The position numbers and the translations under genes are program-made. This document shows positions 21,301-33,839 of a stretch of 64,000 nt of DNA, piece after piece (position 1 is the first letter of the stretch; each line of letters opens with the position of its first letter). The notes under the pieces were generated by a model. The model was not told the origin of the DNA and did no database searches. It worked only from the letters and a program-made list of their open reading frames with translations. The stretch lies in contig OZ005602.1 of NCBI GenBank assembly GCA_963930655.1, positions 2,611,501-2,675,500 of the forward strand, in the 5' to 3' direction. The DNA is from Myrica gale (taxonomy: Eukaryota; Streptophyta; Magnoliopsida; Fagales; Myricaceae).

Positions 21301-24300
21301 CCTAAGCTTATGGTTTTATCTAATCATTTGCCCAATGAGGCAGATCCTTAATTATCCTGTCAGATTTTTGTACCGATTATAGCTAATTTAGTGGAAACAG
21401 AGATATAAAGTCAAGCATAGTCTCCTAACATAAACACACACGGATACGTATATATGTTTGTTCTATCATTCTTTTAAGTATAGGTTACTGCTTTCATTGA
21501 CAACTAATAGAAAAATGGCTGGCCTTACAAGTCCCCATCTACGATGGATTGAACACAAGACCCTTTTCCTTGAAAAGAGGAGTCATACCATTAGGCTACA
21601 AGAAAAAACAGTATTTGTATCTGCCTCCTGCTCAACTGATGTCATCGTATCTTGCTTAGACAGGTTACAAAGTCACATGCTTTATCTCTGGTGACTTTTT
21701 TTTCAATTTTCAATGTGTTTGGTATTCTCAATTTTATAAGAAAACCGGTACATAGATGAGCAATGCTCAGACCTGTCTACTTTTTTTTTAGTCCGACTTC
21801 TTTTCCCCTTAGTGAAAATTATCATATAACAAGAAACAAGTGTGCTATTTGTGTTGACTTATCATTTTCAATGTAGGCTTCAGGGAATGAAGCATTTCAA
21901 GCAGGACGGCATGCAGAAGCAGTTGAACACTATACTGCTGCTTTGTCGTATAACATGGAGTCACGTCCTTTTGTCGCTGTTTGTTTTTGCAATCGTGCTG
22001 CTGCATACAAAGCACTGGACCAGATCACTGATGCTATTGCTGATTGCAGCTTGGCTATAGCTCTTGATGGAAACTATCTTAAGGTTCTCTGCTAAACTAA
22101 TACAATCTTTCCAGCTTTACATATAAAGTTGTTGCAGAAGAAGTTTTAGGGGCATTTTGACATCTAGTGGGAATTAAACTCAGCCCATATGTTTTTCGTG
22201 GTTTTAATACGAGTCTGTGATCTACTTGGAATCCTTTACATAATTACCAATAAGAAAATATGACACTGTCTTTACGGAATTCCTACAGTTTTTAACTCCT
22301 AATGCCATTTTAAACATTGGAATCATGGAACTTCTGGATGCGTTTGTAGTAGGAAGAGCTAAAAATGAACAGAATAGGTCTTTGTTTATTTTGCCGACAC
22401 TCAATTTCAACACGTGAGGAAAGAAAATAAAGTCAACTTGCTTTATTGTAAAGAACATCAAGTTGAATTTTTGGGCCATCCGGAGGGGCTTCAGTGAGAA
22501 GAAATGCAGGGATTGGGTTTCCTCTTCTTGGAAACTGTGAGTTTTGAAAGCTTTATATGTTAGGAAGTGGGCCAGTCATGTTAACTGTGCACACACTAGC
22601 TCTTACAATCCCACCATCTACAGGTCTGAAAAATGGGTATGGATTGTGGATCCAGAAACATAACAGTAAAATACAACACTCAATAAATTGAAACTGGCGG
22701 GGATTCCTGGTATTCAGATTTTAGACCTTGTAGACAAATTAGGCTTTGATAATATGTTAGGTTCCTATAGCCCCAAAGCAGGATTCAAGTAATCTGGTTG
22801 AGATTTTCATATTCTTGACCAGTCTTAATTCTCTCCCATATTTTTTTCATTTGGCAAATGTCTCGTACTGATCTTCATTGAACTTATGCGAACAATGTGT
22901 TATGAAGGTAGCCTGTCTACGACTACGAGCACCTCCTAGAACGGAACAAGCCTGATGTAAAGTATTAGATGAATGGAAAACAAGTTCATGTAATTCAGAA
23001 GTTCTGGTTAAAATAGTGCCTCTCCCTCTCTTCTCCATGTTCACTTCCTTGCTCTATGACTGTGGAAAGAAATTCAGATGACATCTTCTCTCTTCTGCTT
23101 GAAAAGCGAGAAAGTCTTGTTTGTTTCTTGAAGCTCGGAAGTACCTGATTTATGTCGAGGCTGTTTTCGAAGATGTTTCAATTGTTAAGACATTTTTGGA
23201 AGAGCTGTCTTGCAGGCTCCAACATTTAATCGAGATTAGTGCTCAATCCTTTTTCATAGAGATAATTAACTGGTAGCCTCCCTGCATTTACAATCTTGTA
23301 GTTTCTGCTTTTCAAGTGAACTTTTCCCAGAATCCACAGTTCCTGACGTTGTGAAAGTACTTATTCTACCATTCGAAACAAAACTTCATTCATTCCTTTA
23401 CCTCACCTACTTTTTTTCTGCTTCCCAGATATTGAGGTAGAGCAATGAAATTATGATGTGAATCATTTTTCCTTCTGGAGGAAGTTAAGTATCTAGTTTC
23501 TCTGTGGTCTGTATTAGCCCCCAACGTTCAGGTTTAGCTCTGTTCATGGTTTTGCTTCATTTTGACTTGTGATGCTCATGCCTTTGGTTAATTATGTTGG
23601 CAGTGATGACAATTTAGGCTCATTAGGCAGGGATTCTGTGATACCTCACATCCCACAGGTGGTGGTAGATGAGAAGAACTTGTAAATAAGTTTTATAAGA
23701 GTCAAATCTCACATTGATTAATTCTTTTGAAGTTAAAATGTAGATGTGACTAGCCCTTCCTCGGAGCGCTATAGATTCCCCTACCCTTCATGGGGCAGTA
23801 TTTCCCAAAAGAAATAGAGACAGAGATGAAAACAAAAAATGAGTATGGGGCCCCTTCCCTTGCCCTTTGTATCCTTTATATCTCGGCCTTAATGGACACA
23901 AGTGGTAGCACCCTTATACAGGTTTATAAAAGACATGAAAAGATTCTCCAAGGCCCAAACTTTAATTTGGCATATGTCAGATGATGTGAAGCCTACTTCC
24001 ACTTTAATTTAAATCTAATTGGATATCATGATCTATTCGGACTTTTTTTTTCTTGGCATCCATTTGGACTTGTTATTCGTGTAGTTTCTATTTATGTGTT
24101 TATATAAGTTATTAGGTTTGGGTCAATGTTAAAAGCCCAAGGAATATAAGTCCACTGGGCTTATGTAGTATAACCTATAAATATGGATGTAAAGGTTTCT
24201 AAATGATGATCATTGCCAAATAATATGGCATGAATTTCCAGCAACTGTTGTTTTACAGATTGTGAGATACCCCCATGTCCGAGGTGCGATTTCAAGGAAT

Positions 24301-27300
24301 CTTAGGTGTGAAACTTAGGTTTGTATCTGTCATAGAGTCTCAACATTTTCCAACTAACCCTAGAAATTTAGACTCGGCATTTTTCTGTAATCCCTACTCT
24401 TCACTGGATAATAAATATAATCCCCATTCCCATCTCTGAAGTGGGAATGGGTATAGTTAAACTTGTGGGTACAGTATGGGGAATGGAATCCCCTGCCCTG
24501 CCCCGCTGTGGTCATCCCTAATGTTTTGATTTTTGGTACTTTGGAATCAAGGTACTTGGGATTTGCTTCCATTTTGGGACTGAGATGGACCAGTAAACAA
24601 AATGATGTCATGTGTCAACTTCCATGAAAACAATGTCAGCTAAAATTTTATCTTTCTTCTTCTTAACTGTGGCTTTTGTAACTAAATCTTCTCAAGTAGT
24701 ATTGCTTGCTGCTCAACTTGAGGTGCTGAGTGAGTCCTCTTGTAGATGTCACGTGAAGAACACTCGTGAAGTTGAGATTGTTGCTGATATTAATTGTCGT
24801 TGATTTGCCCCTCTAGCCTTTTATTTGTGCCCCTTTGTTATGGGGGTGAGTGGTTATACTTTGTCAAATTGCTTGTTTTATGTCCATTTTGTTTGATTAT
24901 TAGCACTACCCTTTTTATTTCATGTCAAGAATCCTTGGTATAGATTAAGAGAGATACCAATGCAGGGAAAACCCTCCTTAAGTTATATTGAGTTCAGCAA
25001 CCTTGTTGGCTATATTTGTGATTGATTGTGTTAGTACTTTGACAGGCAATCTCAAGACGAGCAACTCTATATGAAATGATCAGAGACTATGGACAAGCAG
25101 CTAAGGATATTCAAAGACTTGTATCTCTTCAAACTAAGCAACTAGAAGAGAAGGCCACTCAGTCTGGGGCTTTGGATAGATCTATTAGTAGTGTAAGCGA
25201 CTTGAGACAATCTCGTCTGCGGCTTTCTGAAATAGAAGAAGAAGCCAGAAAGGAAATTCCTCTCGATATGTACCTTATTCTGTAAGTTTATTTTCTACAT
25301 GTTATTCCAACCAGTTTTAATCTAAGCCACTTCTTTCCGCACCTGTTCTTATCTTAAGATTGTGATAACTACTCCCTCTTTGTCTAATGCAACAACGAAG
25401 TCTTTACAAAGTTAGCCTTGAAGACTGAGTAACCACCTTTTTTTAAGCAAAATCCATGTCATGAGTCATTGAGCCATTTAGATGCAGGAGCTGCGTGTAT
25501 CTTTATTTAGTAAGGTAGTCATTTGTTTTGTATTTCTGTAAAAAAAATTCCCTTTATCTTTGATATGTCACAGAACCTGTAGATCAATTGGCGTGCAAAA
25601 TTCTTGTCATTACTATTTTACTCTTCATGGTTCTCGTGCATGCAAATAGATAGGCAAATATAACAGGACAAATTGACAGAGATCAGCATATTTGTTGATC
25701 TTCTTTCTAGCTTTTGGTGTAGACTATTATTCCATTGTAATTCTGGATAACGAAGTTGTCGTGCATTGGTCTAGTACATATCTGATGATCCACTGTTATG
25801 GTATTGTTTACTTTCTTTGAAATGCATGTGGAAGTTTCCAGTAGTGGGAAATTAGTGTTTGTTGTCTTTCAAGTGCGTATATTAGATCAAATAGAATGTG
25901 TCTCCTTTGTCATTTTTGTCTGTCTCAACATTTGTATTCAATTTCAAAAGTTAGAAATCTTACATTTCTATTGCTGTTTTAGTCCTCACTTCTTGTTATG
26001 AGACGTGTAAAGAACTAATATTGTAATTGGTAAGGGTCATTTTGAAGACGTGCAAAGAATAAAGAGATTTCAAGATATTTACATTTTCCTGAAATATGCG
26101 TTTTTTTGCAAACAGACATTAGATGGGTTTAAATTCTCTTTCTTTCTTTTTTGTGTAATCTCTCTTAACTGGTTTTTTGGTAGTCTTTGGTGTTTGCACG
26201 TATATGTATCTGGTTTGGACTAATATATTATCAGGTGAGGAACAGGTTTCTTACATTTCTTTCATTTAAGTGCTGATAATGCTAAGTGAAATAATTACTT
26301 GTTCGCTTGGATCTTCTGCTTCCTCTTTACCAATTTTCTTTCATTTTTCCTCACCATGGCTTATTTTTTCCTCATACACGTGTCACCTCTGGAGCTTACT
26401 TCTGGAGAGGAACTATTTTCCAGTTGATTTTGATTTACTTTAATTATTGCCATTTCCTTTTTATAAGTATGTCACCACTCTGGCATATTTATGTGAAAAT
26501 GATGAAGAATAAGCAAGCCTTGATCTATTTGATATATTATTCTTAACGGCCATGTGTTATTACCCCGAACAGCCATTCTCCTATTTATAAATAGTGCTAG
26601 ATATTATCTGTTTAGGGGTTGATTATGCTTTAATTAATCCTTGAAATGCCCTAAAAAGAGAGGTAGACACAGACCGCAATATTTAACTTGAGATGTGCAT
26701 ATATATACGCTTATTGGTTTGTAATTTCGTTGCATTATGGAAGAAGTCTTTCAAAATTGATAGCTTGCAAGTTCTATAGTATGGCTTCTAAATGTTTTTT
26801 GTTTTCTCAGAAAGATGTCTTTCTGTTAAGGGAACACAATCCCTTCTACGTAAGGTCATTAATCCCAAGTTTTTAAAATTGCGTGTTAATTCAAATCATG
26901 TCTGCAGGGGTGTCGAGCCATCCGTTTCAGCATCTGAAATTAAGAAGGCCTATAGGAAAGCTGCACTTAGACATCATCCTGATAAGGTTTCAATAGGCAC
27001 TCATCTACCTACTTTCAAAAGAGGAGGTGCTGATTATTTATGTGCTTAGATTTGTTTAACATGTTAACTTAGTCCTTTCTGCATGTAGGCTGGTCAATCC
27101 CTGGCGAGAAGTGACAATGGGGATGACAAGCTGTGGAAGGAGATAGCAGAAGAAGTTCAAAAGGATGCAGAAAAACTCTTTAAAATGATTGGAGAAGCAT
27201 ATGCATTACTTTCAGACTCTATCAAGGTATCATATGCATATGAAGATTATGTGGTCTCTTATGTTTTCATGGCGCTTTTTTCCTTGTTTTTCTGTCTATA

Positions 27301-28731
27301 AGAGGGTTAAATCAGTCCTAAATGTGACTTCGCAACTTGTCAGGGATATCCCAATAGTTGGCTTCTCAATTGGGCATACATGAGATGCTTTACTTGTATT
27401 AAACACAGAGTTGGTACATAGATGGATGAGAATGAAATTCTATCTCTGGTTATTTTGGGGGGAAATGAAAAAAACAAAACAAAACAGAGAGCTGGGGATG
27501 GAAATTCGTAGTAAATAGTTGTGGACAAAAAGTGCAACAGCTCAGACAAGAAAATGACAAATCGGATACTAATTTAGAAGTGATTTGTTTCTAAGAATAA
27601 TGTTTGAGAACCGGACTAGAAATTTGACTAGAAGGTAAATCATGTTTTGTTCTACAAGAATTTCATATTTTTAGGACTTCTTTTAGTCTATATTGATACT
27701 TGTGTATTTTCATCCTCAAAAAATGTTGACCTGAATTCCTTTCTGAATTTGGACTCCGAAAGAAATTGAAGATATAAGAAGAGGATTGATTGTGGACATT
27801 GAGGAATCATAAGATTTAATTGTGTTTGCTTCATTGACAGATTGCTCATCCGTTTTGCCATGTTTCCAATAAAAGGAGATCTAATCACCTACGTTCCTTT
27901 CTCATTGTTTGTTCCTGAATTTAATTGAGCTCCATTTCTAATTAGCTGGGTGCCTTCATTCTGTTTAGTACACTCTGCAATAGTTGTATGGGTCTGTGTA
28001 TACATCCACAAATTGCTCTGGAATCGATATCATGAGTGCAGTGCTTATTATGTGCAACATGACTGATGATACGTACACTGGGCCACTGAGTAGTGCTAAC
28101 CAAGCAATCACCTAGGGTTGCCTAGGCTTGTTGACAAATATATCTAGCCTTTCTGCCCTTCCAAAAGTTTCAAATGGCAGTGATAACTTATTTCACTTCT
28201 CTAAACTCGATTTATCAAAGTGTTGCTATATTTCTTGTTAATCTCAATTCAATATGCTTGTTTAGTTCATGTTCATATTTGGCACATAAGCATCAAAGGC
28301 ATGAGGTATATGCTTGCTCTAATCAAACATAAGTTAAGGAGAGACGAACTTTGATATGCCAAGATCCTAGAATTTAGGCAGACATAAAATAAGATTCTGT
28401 AAACCAGCACACTGTCGAAGCCATTTCAACCATTAAGTTGGTCTACAAGGCCCTCATTCTGTAACTAAGTTTTTGAATTTTCTACGAGCAATGTGGTTTT
28501 TATTTGCTCAAATGCCATTTTTTGCAGCGCTCAAGGTATGATGCTGAAGAAGAAATGCGGAATGCCCAAAAGAAACGCGATGGAAGTGGCACATCTAGAA
28601 CTCATACGGATGCCCAGGGTTATCCATTTGAAAGAAGTGGCAGCAGGCGACAGTGGAGAGAGGTTTGGAGATCGTATGGTAGCTCGCCCTCTAGAGGGTC
28701 GGAAGGCAATCGATGGGCCAGGAATTCGTGA
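15333..28731 (+). CDS. TPR and J-domain co-chaperone (DNAJC7-like)
   Basis: This plant protein joins an Hsp70/Hsp90-binding TPR array to a J domain that stimulates Hsp70. Eleven exons: 15333-17758, 17943-18182, 18626-18755, 19919-20071, 20177-20418, 20529-20598, 21877-22083, 25046-25281, 26908-26986, 27089-27226, 28528-28731. All introns are GT-AG and in phase, giving 1374 aa. Residues 1-800 are Ser/Gly-rich and probably disordered, with a short Leu motif repeated four times (near 163, 228, 300 and 352). TPRs follow at about 805-935 (GNQAYMNGELSKAEECY, YSNRAATRMSLGRMTDAI) and about 1088-1160 (GNEAFQAGRHAEAVEHYTAA). The J domain at about 1228-1310 has the HPD motif intact (RHHPDK, 1258-1260). 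I chose ATG 15333 (MSPALLD) because homologues I recall start similarly. The frame is open back to 15210 but has no ATG there. Introns 3 and 8 are long and hold repeats. Confidence 0.92.
17759..17942 (+). other. Intron 1 of the TPR-DnaJ gene, with read-through frame
   Basis: The exon 1 frame stays open into this intron to a stop at 17823-17825. An unspliced transcript would therefore end after about 22 extra residues and lose all TPRs and the J domain. The join CAAAG / GGGAAACC restores WRQRGNQAY, the start of the first TPR. Confidence 0.8.
18857..19020 (+). mobile_element. 5'-truncated LINE in intron 3 of the TPR-DnaJ gene
   Basis: A 164-bp insertion ends in a poly-A run. It is flanked by AAGTCAAGGGTTCTTT (18841-18856) and AAGTCAAAGGTTCTTT (19021-19036), a 16-bp target duplication with one change. 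The interior (GTTTTGTACTGGCTG, GGATATTAATATAC) is typical of a plant L1 3' untranslated end. It is in the same orientation as the host gene. Confidence 0.75.
19303..19317 (+). mobile_element. Minute LINE-tail-like insertion
   Basis: ACTTAT followed by an A run (15 bases) sits between two identical copies of TATTTGAGGAGT (19291-19302 and 19318-19329). The layout matches an extremely 5'-truncated LINE insertion. A simple duplication with slippage is an alternative. Confidence 0.45.
22084..25045 (+). other. Intron 7 of the TPR-DnaJ gene (2.96 kb)
   Basis: This is the longest intron of the gene. It contains no exon-like frame. The stretch 23650-23770 (CTTGTAAATAAG...AAATCTCACATTGATTAATTC) resembles LTR or leader tracts of plant Copia-like elements. 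The stretch 24410-24530 contains GGGGAATGGAATCCCCTGCCC, a common decayed MITE signature. Neither can be delimited. Confidence 0.5.
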
Positions 28732-28923
28732 AAATTTGGTGTAAAATGCGTGATTAGATTCTTGGGGTTCAGATCAAGAGGTCAGAGAGTGGGCTAGTCA
28801 GATGTTCGGATGCAGTCTCTTACTGTATGTCCAGCTTAGGGGCTCGGCAGACGGGCCATTCCTCAAGCCAATTCTAGATATCTTGTGTCATCAGATTTTG
28901 TTGAAAATACATAACAGATGGTC

Positions 28924-29040
28924 ATAACCTCGATCGAGGTTTTGGTAGTTTGAAGGACCGCTTAACTATCAAAGGAAAAAAGATCGATAACCTCGATTGA
29001 GGTTTTGGTAGTTTGGAGGACCACTAACTTCCAAAAGAAA
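28924..29040 (+). repeat. 63-bp tandem duplication downstream of the TPR-DnaJ gene
   Basis: Two units start at 28924 and 28987. They share ATAACCTCGAT(C/T)GAGG, TTTTGGTAGTTTG and a GGACC(A/G)C tract. The first unit contains the perfect palindrome AACCTCGATCGAGGTT; in the second it is altered by one base. The position is about 190-310 bases after the stop codon, so it may lie in the 3' UTR. Confidence 0.7.
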
Positions 29041-30428
29041 AAAAGAAGAAACAAGAAAGAGGAAAGGAAAGGAAGAAAGAAGGAAAGAGCTTGCCCTTAT
29101 GCTATATCTGGAAAGAGATCTGACTGACTATTTGAGCTGTTTAATTCTATACGTAACGTGTACAGAAGAGATGAAATGTTGCAATCAAAGAGGACCCTTA
29201 TTGGCCTTGGCAGTTTGCTAGTCCTGGTTGAGATTAAACTGAGTGTTGTGAAGAAAGGAATTTTCCGAGTCATCCTGCAATCTATATTTTTTTTTTCCTT
29301 CATGTGGTTGTGTTCTTTTCAAATCAGTCTTCAAGTAGAAGAGTGAGTTGGCACCAACAATATACGGTTTGATGCACCAGTTGTACCCAGTGAGATTTAT
29401 TTATGTACTGAGAGATGTTTGATTGTATAGTCAATGTTCATCACTTTGCTAATCCACGATGAAGACCCAAAGGAAAAAAAGAAAAAGAAGGAATGAAAAG
29501 GATTTATTCAGTGTTTTGCTTATCTTTGTTCTATGGTTGATTTCAACTTTGTGCGAATGTTGTGCATTTTGATAGTTTTGGTTTGGTGCTAAATGTGACG
29601 GATTTTGACAGTTTAGACCTCTGTTTTTGACATTTTGATGTAAGTTAGTAAAAAGTCAAGATCTTCGAAAGAAAAAAAATCGCCATCATGTTGCCTGGAT
29701 AAGGGCGACCCAAGTTTGCGTGGCTGCCTCATTCGTCCAAAGTTCCATTTTCCATTAGGATCAGACCAAAGCAAACTTAAAGGGAGGCATAGGAGCAATG
29801 CTAGGCTCTTTTTGACATTTTGTATACGTTAGGTGGGCCCTGCTAAATACAAAAAAGAAATGATCACTAGACCCAGTGGGATTTTACAGTTGCCAAAATC
29901 CTCAACAGGAGGTTAGTGAAGTCACTGATAGGACTTCACAAAATTTAAAAATAACATATCATAATTGTCTCAAAAGTGTACTTCAACAATGTTTACAACA
30001 TATTTTTTGCAGAGAAAACAATAACGTGCAAAATGAGCAACCTTTTCTTCAAAACTGCAACTTCCAGCACCTGAAATTCAGAGGATGGAACTTCAGAGTA
30101 GCAACTCAAATGAAACCACACTCATGGCGCAAGAAAAGAAAAGAAAAGAAAAAATTCCTCCACCTCTACAGTATCTGGTGGACCCCTTTTACGGAACGTG
30201 AATTGTGATTTCGATTTCGATTTCCTCATTTTCATACATATATTCCCAATCCGAGTTCTTTTGGGTCTGTCTCAATCATCCATGGAGGCCTGTTGAGAAA
30301 TAAGATACTATAGAAAAAAATAATCCAGACAGGTTAGCCAAAACTAAGATGTAAAGAGAAAAGATGGCTTAGAAAAAGAGAGAGAAGATAGATAAGTGGA
30401 AAGATCAGTTTCTGGATCAGCGTTTATT
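29041..30428. other. Intergenic, no gene seen
   Basis: A purine-rich GAAAGA stretch (29030-29090) is followed by unremarkable DNA. Open frames of 60-110 codons show no protein-like composition. The right end is the 3' flank of the oxidoreductase fragment on the minus strand. Confidence 0.5.
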
Positions 30429-31654
30429 TTACTTGTTCATTGCAAAATTGATTGTTCCTTGTGCAGCTCGATTGAGAAGAACTTCCCTGTCCTCAATTGC
30501 AATTCCTTCTGGCTGCAAGAGAATTTCGTAAGAGGTTAGATGTAAGGAAGAAACTTCATGATCTCCCCATGATTTATTGTACATACCTCTTCTGGGAACC
30601 AAACCCCAGGCTTTGTGCTTCCCTCAAGGATTGCTAAAGCAAATGCAGCTGTTGCAGTTCCCACAGAGCTGAAAGACATGAACACTATTTTTAGTATATC
30701 CAACTTCTAGAGACCCATTTTACAGCACTTGAGATTTGTTTACAGAGTTCAACTGTTGCACAAAGGGCCTCTAAAAATTGAAGATTAATGACAGAGCAAG
30801 ATTAGGCAGCGCTCAATTGACCAACAAAAAAATCACTGGACCGCAAAATCTTACACAGAAAGTCTTTTGTGACTGAATATACCAACTACATTGCGCCCAT
30901 CCGAACACTCCAAATCTACCTGTTCTCCAACCCCAAAAGAACAAAACAAACAAAAAATGCAACCCCAAAAGTTTGGGAGAACTTAAGAAAAGTCTCGAAC
31001 TGTAAACGAAAAGTAATTTATAACTCAGCCACTTAGTATCTCACCCTCATAGACACGCGCTCTCCAGAAATCCTATCAACTGCTCGGACTACAGGATCAT
31101 ACTGCTGTACTAATTCTTGTACTCTGCTTCTGTCTCTTAGAAAATCCTACAATATTCAAATAATAGACTTACCAAACTGAGCAGACAGCAAGGTGTTTAC
31201 TGTACATGATAATTAATCAAATTGGTGAGCCATTTTTCTCTTAGAATCTTGTTCTGTCCTTCACATGCCTCAAATTGGTGTTTACTGTACTTTGTTTACT
31301 TCTCGTGGGGCTCAATGGTCAAGTAGCAGCAACTAAACCTTCTCATTCTATAATGGTCCTACTCTCTGACGATTGTGCTACTGATAGTAATGGCAGAAAG
31401 GGGTAGAGTTTATGATCTTACAACCTCGATATGAATGCAGAATGAAAATTCAGATACTTAGGCAACTGTCAGCAATTTTAAATTGTGGACCAAGACAGAA
31501 AAAAAAAATCTTAGTACTGTAAGACAGTACCACAGGAAGAAGATTTGTCATGGCTGCCATTGCCCAGTTCCAGAAGAATGGTGCAGTTCCAAATCGAGCA
31601 CTAACAGTTGATACTCCTAGGACCTCATGGGCACTTCTGACTTCGGGCAAATTC
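30429..31654 (-). pseudogene. Saccharopine-dehydrogenase-like oxidoreductase, truncated at both ends
   Basis: Five minus-strand exons join in phase: 31531-31654, 31045-31146, 30855-30919, 30587-30668, 30429-30512. All have GT donors and AG acceptors, giving about 151 residues. Recognisable stretches are LPEVRSAHEVLGVSTVSARF, GTAPFFWNW, VDLECSDGRNVVGIFSHKRL, SVSVGTATAAFALAILEGST and PGVWFPEE. These match what I remember of the C-terminal half of the plant saccharopine-dehydrogenase-like protein AT1G50450 (an NAD(P)-binding fold protein of uncertain substrate). The N-terminal Rossmann half is missing: no exon can be found between 31655 and 34400. The end is also short, since INFAMNK is followed directly by TAA, where the family continues for about 20 residues. 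No internal stop or frameshift is present. Read as a recent gene fragment, or less likely a gene with very distant 5' exons. Confidence 0.7.
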
Positions 31655-33400
31655 CTGAAGGAATAGCAAGGGGAAAAAACCTGTTTTATCAATTATTTAT
31701 CGGAGGAAAAGCAGCTTCTGAGCATGAGCAGCTATACAGTTGTTATTCATAACAGCATGAAAAAAGACCCGAACTCCTATTAACAAAAGCTGATTTGAGG
31801 GGGCTAACAAATGCAACAAAGTAGAAATCTTCAGAATTCGCTCATGGTCAGTAACCTTGTTGGACTTATATTCGGGTACCATTAACATTGAGCTAGCCTA
31901 TGAAAAAACTAAAGCTCAGCTTGCAGAGGGACCATTAGGTCACTTTCACATCATCTTTTGGTATCGATTCTGCTTTTATCTTCATCTCTTTTTCCTCCCT
32001 ACAAGGTACAGACCAGAAATGTGAAGATTGATGGACAAATGGGTGAAACTTTCTTATCGTGCGTGAGATGACTGCTTTGAAAGCTTTTGTTTCTAACAGA
32101 ACCTACAACAGATAAACATCTCTCTTTCCAATTCCTTTTCCAAAGTCGATGTTGAGCATTCCACTATAAGGTTTCAGTTTGATCATTTCTCCTGATTGAA
32201 TAGTCGACTATCATATAGTTAGATCACATGTGAAATGGGAGCCCTCTAAAGAAAAAAGAATTACTTCACTCATATATGGACACAGAGAGAACAATATATA
32301 TTCGAAAATGCAATTTACACTAGGCACAAAATAACAGAACCTAATATCAAGGGAAAAGAGAATGCAATATAAGGAACAAAAGAATAGAAAACCACTACAA
32401 AACATCACGACCTAAAAGATATCATCTCGTTTTCCTTTTCATGTGTATTTTTAGGTAATAGCTGTCACACTTGCTAAGAATGAGTAGTCCCCATTGATCG
32501 AGTCAAATTTTGTCTGACCCAATCGATGAATAATGGACACTCTTCAAACCCTAGGTGTGAAACCTGTAAGATGAGCGAGAGAAAGGAGCTTTGCCTCCTA
32601 TACTCAAGTCACTATTATGTGGGGAAAAAAAATAGAATCAATACTTCGCTCTTTCTTTTTTTCTCGGTAGCCTCAGGAGAAGAAGATCCCCCTCTTTTTG
32701 GACTTTTCCTTATTAGGCTTCATTTGGGTGTGGTGAGTTTTTCCCAGTAAAGTGGGCTGAAAATTTCATACCCCATCGCCCATTATATCGTATGTAATAA
32801 TCAACTTCAACGACAGAAGGAAAGCGAGATGAAATGACTAAAGAAAATGACAGATACCCTTTCGGCAAACAGGTGGTGGGCAAGCTACAACGTGAGCTTG
32901 CGCCTTCCACGTGTAAAACGGCGTTTGATATCGGCGGGGGTGGGGGGTCCATATACGACTTATGCTTTTCACTTGGGCCCGTTCTTTTGTACTACGTTCT
33001 AGGTCCTATGGTGCGCATCTGTCTTCCAACTTGGGTGGCCCAGGATGCAGTGCCAATACGTCGAGTCGTTTAATTTCTTTCGGCTTTTTTCTTGTATCTC
33101 ATGGGCTCTCTAAGCCAATTATTATAAGTCCAGTCCAAAGTTGTGGAAAATACCTTTTCTTGTGTGCTTTGAAAGCGATGGATGCTTTCGATGTGGTACT
33201 GTATTTGTTGAGTGTTGTCGCCTGAAAGTTGCTGCTCATGAAAAAGCAACAAGACTCAAATTCTTTGGACTCAAAGAGTCAACTGGTCGGTCCATTAATA
33301 CATAACTTGTAAGGTGTTCATACTAGACAAAGAGGCTGCTGACAAATGTATTTTTATAAATTCTGCTTTGATAAAAAAAAATATAGATATTTAATAAGCC
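31655..33400. other. Upstream of the oxidoreductase fragment, no exon found
   Basis: I looked on the minus strand for the missing NAD-binding half (a GxGxxG-bearing exon) and found none. At 32880-33060 there is a GC-richer island with a GGCGGGGGTGGGG run. No gene can be supported here. Confidence 0.5.
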
Positions 33401-33402
33401 AT

Positions 33403-33830
33403 TGTGGGCCCGACTGACCCCACTTTTGTCCAACGACAGTGGGTTTTACTGGGCTAAGCACAAGCCCAAGAAAAGGACTATCCTCTCTCTCAAAGGCCCA
33501 TCTCTCAGTCCTTTAAATTTGAGAAATGAGGACGAAGAACTTTGTCGAGTATTCTACTAATTTTATTCATTAATTGAGGTGACAGGTTCCGATTTTATTG
33601 GATATTCAGATGGAATGGTATCTATCGAGGCGGACCGACCCGATTTTTGTACAACTCAGCACATGCCCAATAAAAAGAATTATCAGCTCTTTCAAGATTA
33701 GTCCTCTAGGTCGCAAAATGAAGAGGAAGAGGAAGAACTTTAGTGGAAGATTCTACGGATTTTTTTCATTAATTGAGATGACATGCTCCGGTTTGTTGGA
33801 TATCCGGACCGAATGGTATCCATGGAGATG
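33403..33830 (+). repeat. Diverged two-unit tandem duplication
   Basis: The two units are roughly 33403-33625 and 33633-33830. Both carry the series CACTTTTGTCCAAC/GATTTTTGTACAAC, AGTCCT, AAAATGAAGAGGAAGAGG-like purine tracts, TTCATTAATTGAG(G/A)TGACA and GGAATGGTATC(T/C)AT. Identity is moderate. Function is unknown. Confidence 0.55.
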
Positions 33831-33839
33831 GAATATGAT

